Part shown: positions 29,101 through 38,195 of the stretch, piece after piece
Numbering within the stretch: the first letter of the stretch is position 1
How the letters are laid out: each line of letters begins with the position of its first letter
Source of the DNA: CAZPNX01 sp964518765
GTDB lineage: Bacteria > Edwardsbacteria > AC1 > EtOH8
Assembly: GCA_964518765.1 (NCBI GenBank)
Contig: CAZFJC010000009.1
Coordinates: 1-64,000 of the forward strand
Direction: 5' to 3'
Length of the DNA: 64,000 nt
Notes under the pieces: generated by a model
The model's database searches: none
Told to the model about the DNA's origin: nothing
The model's input: only the letters and a program-made list of their open reading frames with translations
Program-made: the position numbers and the translations under genes

Positions 29101-29812
29101 TCTTCATCCATCGGAGCCAGGAACGTGCTGTTGGACGCTTATATCAGAATCTCCGAGCTCTACCTGGCCCTGGGCAGTATGGAGAGCGCCAATCAATACT
29201 GCCAGCAGGCCTTGGATCTTGCGGCCGAGCTGGGCGGACGGCTGGAGCAGGGCCGGGGTATGAACATCCAGGGGCGCATCTACCAGATGCGGCGCCAGTG
29301 GGACCGGGCCCAAGAGCTTCTGACCCAGGCCAGGGAGATATTCTCCGAGCTTGACATCAAGGCCGGCGAGGCCTTCATCCTCAAGAACCTGGCCGACCTG
29401 CACCGGGCCCGGGGAGAGATCCGCCAGTCGGGGCTGCTGGCCGACCGGGCCCTGAGCCTGGCCCAACGGGTTGAAGAGCAGCAGCTGGCGGCCGAGATCA
29501 TCCTGCTGAAGGGGGAGCTGTTGGAGGAGGAGGGACGCTCGGGCCTGGTTTATCTTCAATGGGCCTTGGAGCTGGCCAACCGCATCAACATCAAGGAGAC
29601 CATCTGGCCCATACACGGGGCGCTAGCCCAGCACGCCGCCAAAAACCACCGGTTGGCCGAGGCCCTGGAGCATTACCGGCAGGTCCTGGCCATATTCAAG
29701 CAGTCGTGCCGCAACATCAATCAGCCCGAGCTAAAGAACTGCTACCTGTTCGAACCCAGGCGGCGCCAGCTGCTGCGGGACATCAAAAAGCTGAGGCAGG
29801 AGGTTTCCAAGA

Positions 29813-29829
<17 letters not shown>
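26113..29829 (+). CDS. Ser/Thr protein kinase fused to AAA-type ATPase and TPR array
   Basis: This 1238-residue cytoplasmic signalling protein starts at ATG; a TTG three codons upstream is also possible. Residues 12-265 are a Hanks-type kinase with Lys43, HLDLKPSN (128-135) and DFG (148-150), but the glycine loop is degenerate (GQSDKSRV). Residues 285-650 are a STAND-like ATPase: Walker A reads GETGIGRT (314-321) with Arg in place of Lys, and Walker B is altered to ILEGLHWID. About ten TPR units fill residues 650-1200. Such MalT/AfsR-like kinases integrate signals through the ATPase and TPRs. It overlaps the sigma-54 activator gene by 17 bases, suggesting a kinase-regulator pair. Confidence 0.9.
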
Positions 29830-31474
<1,645 letters not shown>

Positions 31475-31528
31475 CCTCCCATCTGCCCCTTGTCCCGCTC
31501 CTGACGGGCTGCCGTCCGTCCGGGCCAA

Positions 31529-31555
31529 GAAAAAGGGCCGGACCTCGACCGGCCC
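31529..31555 (-). terminator. Rho-independent terminator for the cyclophilin gene
   Basis: Stem gggccgg (31535-31541) and ccggccc (31549-31555). On the minus strand it is followed by a T5 run. It lies between convergent genes and may also slow plus-strand transcripts. Confidence 0.75.
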
Positions 31556-31577
31556 CTACGCTTTTAAAGCGGCCAAG

Positions 31578-32210
31578 CTACGGCATTTTTATGGTGATCG
31601 ACTTGATGGTCACGTTCTTCAGCGGCCGGTCCCTGGCATCCCGCGGCTGCTTGGCGATCTTGTCCACCACGTCCATTCCCGCCACCACCTTGCCGAAGGG
31701 GATGAATCCCATGGCGTCCAGCCGGGCGCATTTGTCGTCCAGGTTGATGAAGAACTGCATGTCGGACTGGCTGTCGATGGGCTGCATCCGGGACGACGAA
31801 GCCATGGAGACCGTCCCCCGCAGGTTGGATAGCTTGCGCGGCTCGGCGTCCATCCTCTCCCCGCCGAAGCCATCGTTGGCCGGGTCGTTGTCCTTGGACA
31901 GCGGGTCGCCGCCCTGGATGACGAAGCCGGGCACCAAACGATGGAAGGTAGTGCCGTCGAACTCCTTGGCCAAAACCTTGTTGACGAAGTTGGTGACCGT
32001 CTTGGGAGCGTCCTTGGGGTACAGTTCGATCTCGATCTGCCCGAAATCTGTATCCAGGATTACGGTCGGCTTTTCCATGATCTTCTGCATGTCCGGCTGG
32101 GCGGCCGAAGTCTGGCTTCCAGCCTGCTGCTTGGCGGCCTCCTCCTGCTGGCAGGCGGCCAAACCGATGGCCAGGACGATGGCCACAACGATCGATAACC
32201 CGTTCTTCAT
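31578..32210 (-). CDS. Cyclophilin-type peptidyl-prolyl isomerase lipoprotein
   Basis: This 210-residue protein starts MKNGLSIVVAIVLAIGLAAC with a clear lipobox (LAAC). A cyclophilin domain follows with FDGTTFHRLVPGFVIQGGDP and QFFINLDD, so it should assist folding of periplasmic or outer-membrane proteins. The frame extends 43 codons further upstream, but AAGGAGG lies directly ahead of the ATG at 32210 and the signal peptide starts there. A terminator separates it from tonB, so it may have its own promoter or rely on read-through. Confidence 0.92.
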   Translation of the reverse strand: MKNGLSIVVAIVLAIGLAACQQEEAAKQQAGSQTSAAQPDMQKIMEKPTVILDTDFGQIEIELYPKDAPKTVTNFVNKVLAKEFDGTTFHRLVPGFVIQGGDPLSKDNDPANDGFGGERMDAEPRKLSNLRGTVSMASSSRMQPIDSQSDMQFFINLDDKCARLDAMGFIPFGKVVAGMDVVDKIAKQPRDARDRPLKNVTIKSITIKMP

Positions 32211-32233
32211 GATCCCTCCTTTTTGATGCATAG

Positions 32234-32282
32234 AAAAGCCCCGAGCGATTCCCGAGCCTGCCGTGGGATGGTCGTTCGGGGC
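32234..32282 (-). terminator. Terminator at the end of the pstS-exbBD-tonB operon
   Basis: Minus-strand arms gccccgaacga (32272-32282) and tcgctcggggc (32238-32248) pair with one G-T, followed by TTTT. The loop is 23 bases and may hold a second stem. Confidence 0.75.
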
Positions 32283-32296
32283 GATTTTAACCGGAT

Positions 32297-33112
32297 TTAC
32301 TGGTTCTTGAGGCTGAAGGTGATCGGATACATGACCCAAACCCTGGTGGCCTTGCCTCCCGGGGCGATGGCTGGGGTGAAGAGCACGGTCTTGCCGGCCT
32401 CCAGTGCGGCCTCGTCCAGCACCGGATTGCCGGAGCTCTTGGCCAGTTCCACCCGCATCACTCGCCCATCGATGTCCAGTAGCAGCTGCAGATAGACCCG
32501 ACCCTCGGCCTGGGCCCGCTTGGCTATTTCCGGATACTCCACCTTAGCATGTCGGATGACCTCCGGGTTCTTTTCCACCGCCACGAAGGCGGTCCGGTCG
32601 GGTATGGCCGCGTCCACCACCATGGCGCCGGTTGCCCCCATATCGCCCGAGGTGGCGGCTCCGGCCGAGATGGCACCCAGCTCCGACTGGGTGGCCGCGG
32701 CTTCATCCACCGCCTGGTCGTCGGGTACCGGCGTAGGAATGCCCACCGTCGGGGCCGCCCCGGCCGCCCCGGCCACTTGGACCTGCTCCACCGAGGAGCC
32801 CGTCAGGGACGGCGGCGCCCCCAGCTGGCTGTAGGTGATGCGGACCATGGGCGCCTCCACCGGCGGCTTGTGGGACTCGATGTAAGCCCCGATGGCCAGG
32901 TAGCTCAGTCCACCCAAAACGATGGCCAGCCCGCCGACCAGGGTTATGAACAGCGACTTCTTGAGGTTCAGGGGCATGATCACCTTTGAGCCCTTGACCC
33001 CGAAGCCCACCTCCGCCGTTTGGCGCGATTGGACCAGGACCACTATGGAGGCGATCAGGATTCCCACCAGGGAGCCGATCACCGGCAGGAAAATGTCTAT
33101 GTTAGGCGACAT
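32297..33112 (-). CDS. TonB-family energy transducer
   Basis: This 271-residue inner-membrane-anchored protein has one hydrophobic segment near residues 10-28 and another at 53-75. An Ala/Pro-rich spacer (about 85-190) leads to a TonB_C domain (about 190-271) containing EGRVYLQLLLDIDGRVMR and ending FTPAIAPGGK...FSLKNQ. TonB proteins carry proton-motive energy from ExbB/ExbD to outer-membrane receptors. No receptor gene is in the window. The C-terminal domain is closely similar to that of the protein at 60784. It is last in the pstS-TPR-exbB-exbD-exbD-tonB operon. Confidence 0.9.
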   Translation of the reverse strand: MSPNIDIFLPVIGSLVGILIASIVVLVQSRQTAEVGFGVKGSKVIMPLNLKKSLFITLVGGLAIVLGGLSYLAIGAYIESHKPPVEAPMVRITYSQLGAPPSLTGSSVEQVQVAGAAGAAPTVGIPTPVPDDQAVDEAAATQSELGAISAGAATSGDMGATGAMVVDAAIPDRTAFVAVEKNPEVIRHAKVEYPEIAKRAQAEGRVYLQLLLDIDGRVMRVELAKSSGNPVLDEAALEAGKTVLFTPAIAPGGKATRVWVMYPITFSLKNQ

Positions 33113-33113
33113 C

Positions 33114-33824
33114 CTACCTCCCTCCTCTCTGCGGCGGTTTCTTGGGCCGGAGGTCCTTGACCGCCACTCCCTTCTTCAGGGCCTCCTCCACCAGCTTTAA
33201 CTCCTCCTCCTTCTGCTCCACGATGGCGAAGCGGGCGATCTGGTTCTGCTGGATGGCGTCCATAGCGGCCACCACCTTGTCGTACTGGCTGAGGCGGTTG
33301 ACCTGGACCAGCACCGTGAACCGGCAGATCTTCTCGTCGCGCACCCGCTCCATGCTATCGCGGACGGTCTTGGGGATGTCCTTGGGCATGGCCTCGAAAC
33401 GCTTGAGGAATTCCTCGCCCGATTCGTAGAACACCTGGGTGCGCCCGTCGATGTGCTGGGGCTGCTTCTTGATGTTGGCCAGTTTGGCTCGGGCCAGCAG
33501 CGAATCGAGCGAATCGACCTCTACCGGCTTGGGCGGGTCAACCGCCATGTTCTGGAGTATGGTCCCGTCCGGCATGATGTTCAGGATCATGACGCTGGAT
33601 TCGGGGACCCCCTTCTCGGTGCCCTCCGGGTTCTCCGGCGGCAGGGTGATCTCGATGGCCTGGGGCTCCCGGAACCGGGTGGTGGTCATAAAGAAGATCA
33701 CCAGCAGGAATCCGATGTCCACCATCGGAGTCATATCCAGAATGATGTTGGGCTTTCCCTTCCTTTTATGGAGGCCGCCTTTCTTTTTACCGCCCTCGGG
33801 GGCCCCCATGTCTACTGCGCCCAT
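33114..33824 (-). CDS. ExbD-family biopolymer transport protein (second copy)
   Basis: The protein has about 236 residues; the ATG at 33824 is chosen because GGGAGGTGA lies five bases upstream. One transmembrane helix carries the proton-channel Asp in ILDMTPMVDIGFLLVIFFM. A long periplasmic domain follows with VLVQVNRLSQYDKVVAAMDA. Typical ExbD is about 140 residues, so the periplasmic part is unusually large and has an extra helical C-terminal segment (QNQIARFAIVEQKEEEL). It stands two bases before tonB and next to a paralogue. Confidence 0.9.
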   Translation of the reverse strand: MGAVDMGAPEGGKKKGGLHKRKGKPNIILDMTPMVDIGFLLVIFFMTTTRFREPQAIEITLPPENPEGTEKGVPESSVMILNIMPDGTILQNMAVDPPKPVEVDSLDSLLARAKLANIKKQPQHIDGRTQVFYESGEEFLKRFEAMPKDIPKTVRDSMERVRDEKICRFTVLVQVNRLSQYDKVVAAMDAIQQNQIARFAIVEQKEEELKLVEEALKKGVAVKDLRPKKPPQRGGR

Positions 33825-33828
33825 GCCG

Positions 33829-34599
33829 TCACCTCCCTTCCTCGCCAAACACCGGCTTGGCACCAGCTTTCAGGTTGGTCACCAGGCTGAACCTGAGCAT
33901 GTTGACGTCCTTCTTCTGTAGGATGGCCGTCAGGTCAAGCATTTTGCCCGATTGGCATTTCTTGTCCACCATCAGCACCATCATCATCTTGGGATTGCGC
34001 ATACGCTCGTCAACGATGGTCCGGGCCAGGTCTGCCAGCGGCAGCGGCTGGGCCGCCTCCTTGTCGGTGTAGTACCAAATTACCATGCTGTCCACCCGGG
34101 CGGTGTACTGTTCCGGGGTAATCGAGGCCGTCTCCTGTTTGGCCGCCCGATTGATGAAGTTGCCCGGCCGCTGCACCTCCTTGATGGCCAGCTCGGCCGC
34201 CCGGCCCCGTGACAGCGGTTTTCCCGGTGCCCCCACCACGTCTTTAAGCAGTTCCAGGGAGCCCAGGGAGATAATGGTCCCTCTGGCCTTTAGACCTTCC
34301 ACCGAGAGGTCGGGCTCGGACGAGACCTCACGGATATCGTTGATCAGGGCCAGCAAACTGGTGGGACCGATGCTGTCAGCCAGCTCTTTGGCCTGGTCCG
34401 GATTGAGCACGTTGATCACCATGACGTTGGACTCGGGCACCTTGAAGGGCGACCTTGAGTCCGGCAACTCTACGCTGACCGTGGTCGGCGGCCTGGCATG
34501 GTAGGTGGACATGAAGAAGATCACCAGCAGGAAGGCGATGTCAACCATCGGGGTCATATCCAGGATGATCCTGGCCCGACGTTTCATCTTCACCGCCAT
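33829..34599 (-). CDS. ExbD-family biopolymer transport protein (first copy)
   Basis: This 256-residue paralogue of the next gene has the same signature, RIILDMTPMVDIAFLLVIFF, with the channel Asp. Its periplasmic domain is long and contains MMVLMVDKKCQSGKMLDL near the C terminus, resembling the ExbD fold after an insertion of about 100 residues. With the neighbouring ExbB-type channel it should form the motor for TonB. Two different ExbD subunits in one operon suggest a mixed stator or two alternative complexes. Confidence 0.9.
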   Translation of the reverse strand: MAVKMKRRARIILDMTPMVDIAFLLVIFFMSTYHARPPTTVSVELPDSRSPFKVPESNVMVINVLNPDQAKELADSIGPTSLLALINDIREVSSEPDLSVEGLKARGTIISLGSLELLKDVVGAPGKPLSRGRAAELAIKEVQRPGNFINRAAKQETASITPEQYTARVDSMVIWYYTDKEAAQPLPLADLARTIVDERMRNPKMMMVLMVDKKCQSGKMLDLTAILQKKDVNMLRFSLVTNLKAGAKPVFGEEGR

Positions 34600-34600
34600 G

Positions 34601-35422
34601 TTATTTTTCTCCTATCACCAAGAGTTGGGTCATTTCGTAGACCGCCTCATCGGTTCCGAACTGGAACTGGGAGACCTTGTTCATAAAGTAGTTGTTGGCC
34701 ACGATGCCGCCGATGCCGTTGAAGAGGCCGCCGGCGGTGTTGATCAGAGCCTCGGAGATGCCCCGGGCCAGCTCCCCGGCGTCGGGGGCCCCAGCGTGGG
34801 CCATAGCCTGGAAGGCTCGAATCATGCCGATGGTGGTCCCGGTCAATCCGACCATGGTGCCAATGGAGGCGATGGTGGTCAGCATGATCAGGTTCCTCTC
34901 CAAGAGCGGGGTCTCCAGCATGTTGGCCTCCTCGATGGCCCGCTGCAGCTCGGCCGTTTTCTTGTCCTGGCTGAGGTTGGAGTTCTGCAGGGCCAGATAC
35001 TTCTCCAGCCCGGCCCGCAGCACGTTGGCGGTGGATCCCTTCTGCTGGTCGCAGGCCTCGATGGCCAGGGTGATGTTGCCGGCCCTCAGGTGCTCCCGGA
35101 ACTCCTGCATGAAGACCGAGATGGGCTTGGCACCCCGGGCTCGTCCAATAGTCAGGGAGCGCTCGATGATGTAGGTGATCAGCAGAATCAGCAGGAGGAT
35201 GAGGACGATGACCACCGGCCCCCCTTTCTGGATGTAGTCCGGCAGGGTCTTGAAGATGACGAAGGCCACCACCAGGCCGACCACGTAGAGCAGGAAGGTA
35301 ATTACCCCAGTTTTTTTGGAGAAGGCCAGGGCCAGCCCTAATCCCAGGGCCAGCACCGCGGGCAGGACGCCCATGATCAGGATCTTCACTGGCATGGCCG
35401 CGTTGACGAGTTCCTTTAACAT
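34601..35422 (-). CDS. MotA/TolQ/ExbB-family proton channel
   Basis: This 273-residue inner-membrane protein has a hydrophobic N-terminal half (helices near 12-30, 35-60, 68-90) and the MotA/TolQ/ExbB block from about 160, including LLERNLIMLTTIASIGTMVGLTGTTIGMIRAF. It supplies the channel for the two ExbD proteins encoded just downstream. GGAGGAAC is 11-12 bases ahead of the ATG. A 94-bp gap separates it from the upstream TPR gene. Confidence 0.92.
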   Translation of the reverse strand: MLKELVNAAMPVKILIMGVLPAVLALGLGLALAFSKKTGVITFLLYVVGLVVAFVIFKTLPDYIQKGGPVVIVLILLLILLITYIIERSLTIGRARGAKPISVFMQEFREHLRAGNITLAIEACDQQKGSTANVLRAGLEKYLALQNSNLSQDKKTAELQRAIEEANMLETPLLERNLIMLTTIASIGTMVGLTGTTIGMIRAFQAMAHAGAPDAGELARGISEALINTAGGLFNGIGGIVANNYFMNKVSQFQFGTDEAVYEMTQLLVIGEK

Positions 35423-35516
35423 CGCTTCAATGTTCCTCCTAGCTGTTGGTTTTGGAATTAGTGGCTCTGGGTAGAGCCGGTTTTTTATTGATTGGTTCGC
35501 TCCCGATGGCGTCGGG

Positions 35517-36998
35517 TCACCAGACCTCGATCTTGGGCTTCATGGCCTGCTCCAGCTCCCGAGCCGTCCGGTTGCCCGGATCCTTCTTGCGGATCTCGGC
35601 GATCATGGCCTTGGCCTTGGCGATATAGCCCCGGTCATTGAACTTCTGCCCGATGAAGACGTAGTGCTGGGCGATGGCCTCCAGTGGCTGGATCCTGTCC
35701 GGGGCCAGCTTCCTGGCTTCCTCGAAGGCCTGCACCGCCTGCAGGTAAAGCGATTTGGCCTCGGAGCCGGCCGATTTCAGCCTCTGGCCCTTGAGCGAGT
35801 AGCTGTAGCCCAGGTTCATGTACACCCCGTAGGCGGTCCTGGGATTGACCTTGATCCTTTTCTGATACCACTCGATGGCCTTGTCGTAGTCCCCACTCAT
35901 ATAATAGGCGGTCCCCATAACATAGTAGGTGTCCTCGACCTTGGCCGGGTCCAGCTCACAGCGCTTCTCGTAGCAGACGATGGCCTGGCTCAGGTACTCC
36001 TTGGCCCGCACCGTGTCCTTGGCCTCCTGCAGGGCGCCGGCCGCCTTGACGTACACCTGCCCAGCCTCGAACCAGCGGTCGGCGTCAACCGGCGACAGGT
36101 TCAGGGCCTTCTGGAAGGCCTCCAGTGACTGGGGGTACATCTTGCCGTCTCGATAGAAGGTGGCCAGAATGTACCAGGCCCCGTCGTTATTGGGATCGAT
36201 GCGCACCGCCTTCTCGGCTACGGCGATGCCCTCGCGGAACAGGGTGGTGTCCTTTTGCATCTGGTAGGCCTTGGCCAGCAGGAAGTATCCCGCCGCCTCC
36301 CTGGGCTCCAGCTCGGTGTAGCGTTTGAAATGGGATGCCGCCTCCTGATATTTGCCCGTCTCGAAATAGACGTTGCCCAGGTCGATGTGGGCATCGGCCA
36401 GGTTGGGGTCCAGCTGCAGGGCCCTCTGATACTCGGACATGGCATCGGACATCATCCGCTTACGGTAGGAGAGGTTGGCTAGCCCGTTGTGAGCCGCGGC
36501 GTTGTTGGGGTCCATCTGCAACACCTGGCGGAAGGATTCGCCGGCCGTGTTCAGGTCGCCCTTGTCCAGCATCACCTTACCCAGCCGGTAGCGGAGGTCG
36601 GGATCGTTGGGGTTCTTCTGCAGCAGCTGGTTATAGAGCTGCTGGGCCTCGTCCAGCTTCCCGGCCCGGTGATAGACCCTGGCCAGGGTGCGCTGGGCCT
36701 CGGAATGCTTGTACTGGACCGCCACCTTGAGATGGCCGATGGCTTCGTCGTACATCCCCCTGTCGGCGTAGAGCCTGGCCAGCAGTAACTGGGCCTCCTT
36801 GAGCTTGGGCTTGGCGGCCAGCGCCTGCTTAAGGAGGTCGATGGCCTGGTCCGGTTTGTCCGAACGGTCGGCGGCGATCGCCTGCTGGTAAAGGTCCTCG
36901 GCCTTGGGCTTAGCCGCCTCCACCGAATGGGCGCAGCCTAATGCTAGAGCGGCCGCCCAACAGGAGATTATCAGGATCCTCATCAGCCTCTTGTGCAT
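35517..36998 (-). CDS. Exported TPR-repeat protein
   Basis: This 493-residue protein has an N-terminal signal sequence ending in ALALGC at about residue 22, so it is probably a lipoprotein. Around ten TPR units of the canonical 34-residue form follow (for example NAAAHNGLANLSYRKRMMSDAM). It lies between pstS and the ExbB channel gene. It may act as a periplasmic scaffold for the TonB/ExbBD complex or its substrate-binding partner. No enzymatic motif is seen. Confidence 0.85.
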   Translation of the reverse strand: MHKRLMRILIISCWAAALALGCAHSVEAAKPKAEDLYQQAIAADRSDKPDQAIDLLKQALAAKPKLKEAQLLLARLYADRGMYDEAIGHLKVAVQYKHSEAQRTLARVYHRAGKLDEAQQLYNQLLQKNPNDPDLRYRLGKVMLDKGDLNTAGESFRQVLQMDPNNAAAHNGLANLSYRKRMMSDAMSEYQRALQLDPNLADAHIDLGNVYFETGKYQEAASHFKRYTELEPREAAGYFLLAKAYQMQKDTTLFREGIAVAEKAVRIDPNNDGAWYILATFYRDGKMYPQSLEAFQKALNLSPVDADRWFEAGQVYVKAAGALQEAKDTVRAKEYLSQAIVCYEKRCELDPAKVEDTYYVMGTAYYMSGDYDKAIEWYQKRIKVNPRTAYGVYMNLGYSYSLKGQRLKSAGSEAKSLYLQAVQAFEEARKLAPDRIQPLEAIAQHYVFIGQKFNDRGYIAKAKAMIAEIRKKDPGNRTARELEQAMKPKIEVW

Positions 36999-37025
36999 CT
37001 TGCCTTCCTTTATATTGATATTGCG

Positions 37026-37961
37026 TTACTGCTTGATAATCACCGGCATGGTGGCCGGGACCAATCCTTGCTGTGCCACCAGCTTCTGCCCCTCGGCCGA
37101 GGAAACGAAGGAGATGAAACCGTTGGCCAGGCTTGACATGCCCTGGCTGAAGGTCTTCTCCACCGTCTCGTTGACGTACAGGTAGACCGGCCTGGTCAGG
37201 GGGTATTCGCCCTCGTTGACCGTCTTCTGGTTGGGCGGCACATAACCCCGCTCCCTGCCGAAACCGATACTGACCGCCCTGATGCCTTTTTCCCGGACAG
37301 GAGGCCAGGTGTCCCAACTCTGGAAGAGGGCGGCCATGGTCACCAAACCCACCGCGCTGGGATGCTCCCTGACCAGCTCCACCGCCTGGGCGGTGGTGGA
37401 GCAGGGGTAGGACTTGGCGGCGAAATCGGCTCCTCTCAGCACCCGGTCACGGAAGAACTCGTAGCCGCCCAGGTTGGGGGCTGGATAAACCGGGACAATC
37501 TTGCCCGGCCTTCCTCCAACCTTTGACCAGTCGGCTATCCGGCCGCCGAAGATGCCGGCCAGTTGGTCGATATCCAACCTTTCGACCGTGTTCGATTTGT
37601 GAACGATGACCGCCAGCCCGTCGAGGGCGATCTTGTAGCCCTTGGGCTGGCCACCGTTGGCCCGGATGATGGAATCCTCCTGGGCCGTCAGCTCCCGGGT
37701 CATGACCGCGATGCGCGCCCGGCCATCGTTGAGGGCGGCAATGCCGGCCTTGGAGCCGCCGCCGTCTATCACGATCTCTGCCTTGGGGTAAAGCTGCATG
37801 AAAGCCTGGGACTGGCGACGCATTAGCTTCAAGGTTGCGTCGGATCCCTTGACCAGAATCCGACCCTGGGTCTGCGTCTCCTCAAGCTTCGGGGCCTGGG
37901 CTTGGCAGCCCAAGGCGGCCGCCGCCAGAAAAGCCAAGGTTAAGTTCTTAACTTCCCGCAT
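37026..37961 (-). CDS. PstS-like phosphate-binding lipoprotein
   Basis: This 311-residue protein has a lipoprotein signal (LAFLAAAALGC). A PBP-like domain follows, with RILVKGSDATLKLMRRQSQAFM, DGGGSKAGIAALNDG and TRPVYLYVNETV, the PstS/phosphate-binding pattern. The ATG at 37961 lies about 8 bases after the predicted start of a perfect promoter; the frame upstream to 38084 would start before the promoter. No pstC, pstA or pstB is nearby; instead TPR, ExbB, ExbD and TonB genes follow. Ligand identity is by similarity only. Confidence 0.85.
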   Translation of the reverse strand: MREVKNLTLAFLAAAALGCQAQAPKLEETQTQGRILVKGSDATLKLMRRQSQAFMQLYPKAEIVIDGGGSKAGIAALNDGRARIAVMTRELTAQEDSIIRANGGQPKGYKIALDGLAVIVHKSNTVERLDIDQLAGIFGGRIADWSKVGGRPGKIVPVYPAPNLGGYEFFRDRVLRGADFAAKSYPCSTTAQAVELVREHPSAVGLVTMAALFQSWDTWPPVREKGIRAVSIGFGRERGYVPPNQKTVNEGEYPLTRPVYLYVNETVEKTFSQGMSSLANGFISFVSSAEGQKLVAQQGLVPATMPVIIKQ

Positions 37962-37974
37962 TTTCAACCTCTTA

Positions 37975-38003
37975 ATTATAAAAGCAATATTCCTGGTTGT
38001 CAA
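37975..38003 (-). promoter_or_regulatory. Perfect consensus promoter for the pstS-exbBD-tonB operon
   Basis: On the minus strand TTGACA (37998-38003), a 17-bp spacer and TATAAT (37975-37980). The predicted start leaves only about 8 nt before the ATG. Confidence 0.9.
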
Positions 38004-38077
38004 GAGAAAATCATGCCTATTTTTATCGGTCCGCCGAAGACCGGGCTCCGGGCCGGGATGGGCCAAAAACACGGTAA

Positions 38078-38106
38078 TTGACATGAGGCTATAAAGTTGG
38101 TATACT
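38078..38106 (+). promoter_or_regulatory. Promoter for uvrA
   Basis: TTGACA (38078-38083), a 17-bp spacer and TATACT (38101-38106). It rules out any uvrA start before about 38113 and leaves a leader of about 83 nt. Confidence 0.85.
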
Positions 38107-38195
38107 TACGGATTGCCCCGTATTATCTACCGGCACCGGGGGACGAATATTCCGGGAAAATTGAGGATCAGCTGGAGGTCAGATCGCACCGACCC

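Noticed and set aside
35463..35486. Hairpin ggctct/agagcc followed by TTTTTT between the TPR and exbB genes
   Set aside because: The T-run faces the plus strand, while all nearby genes run on the minus strand and the operon continues through it; there is no transcript for it to end.
38097..38195. Longer N terminus for UvrA
   Set aside because: The -10 box at 38101-38106 lies inside this stretch, so it is not transcribed from the start; the family begins at the ATG at 38196.
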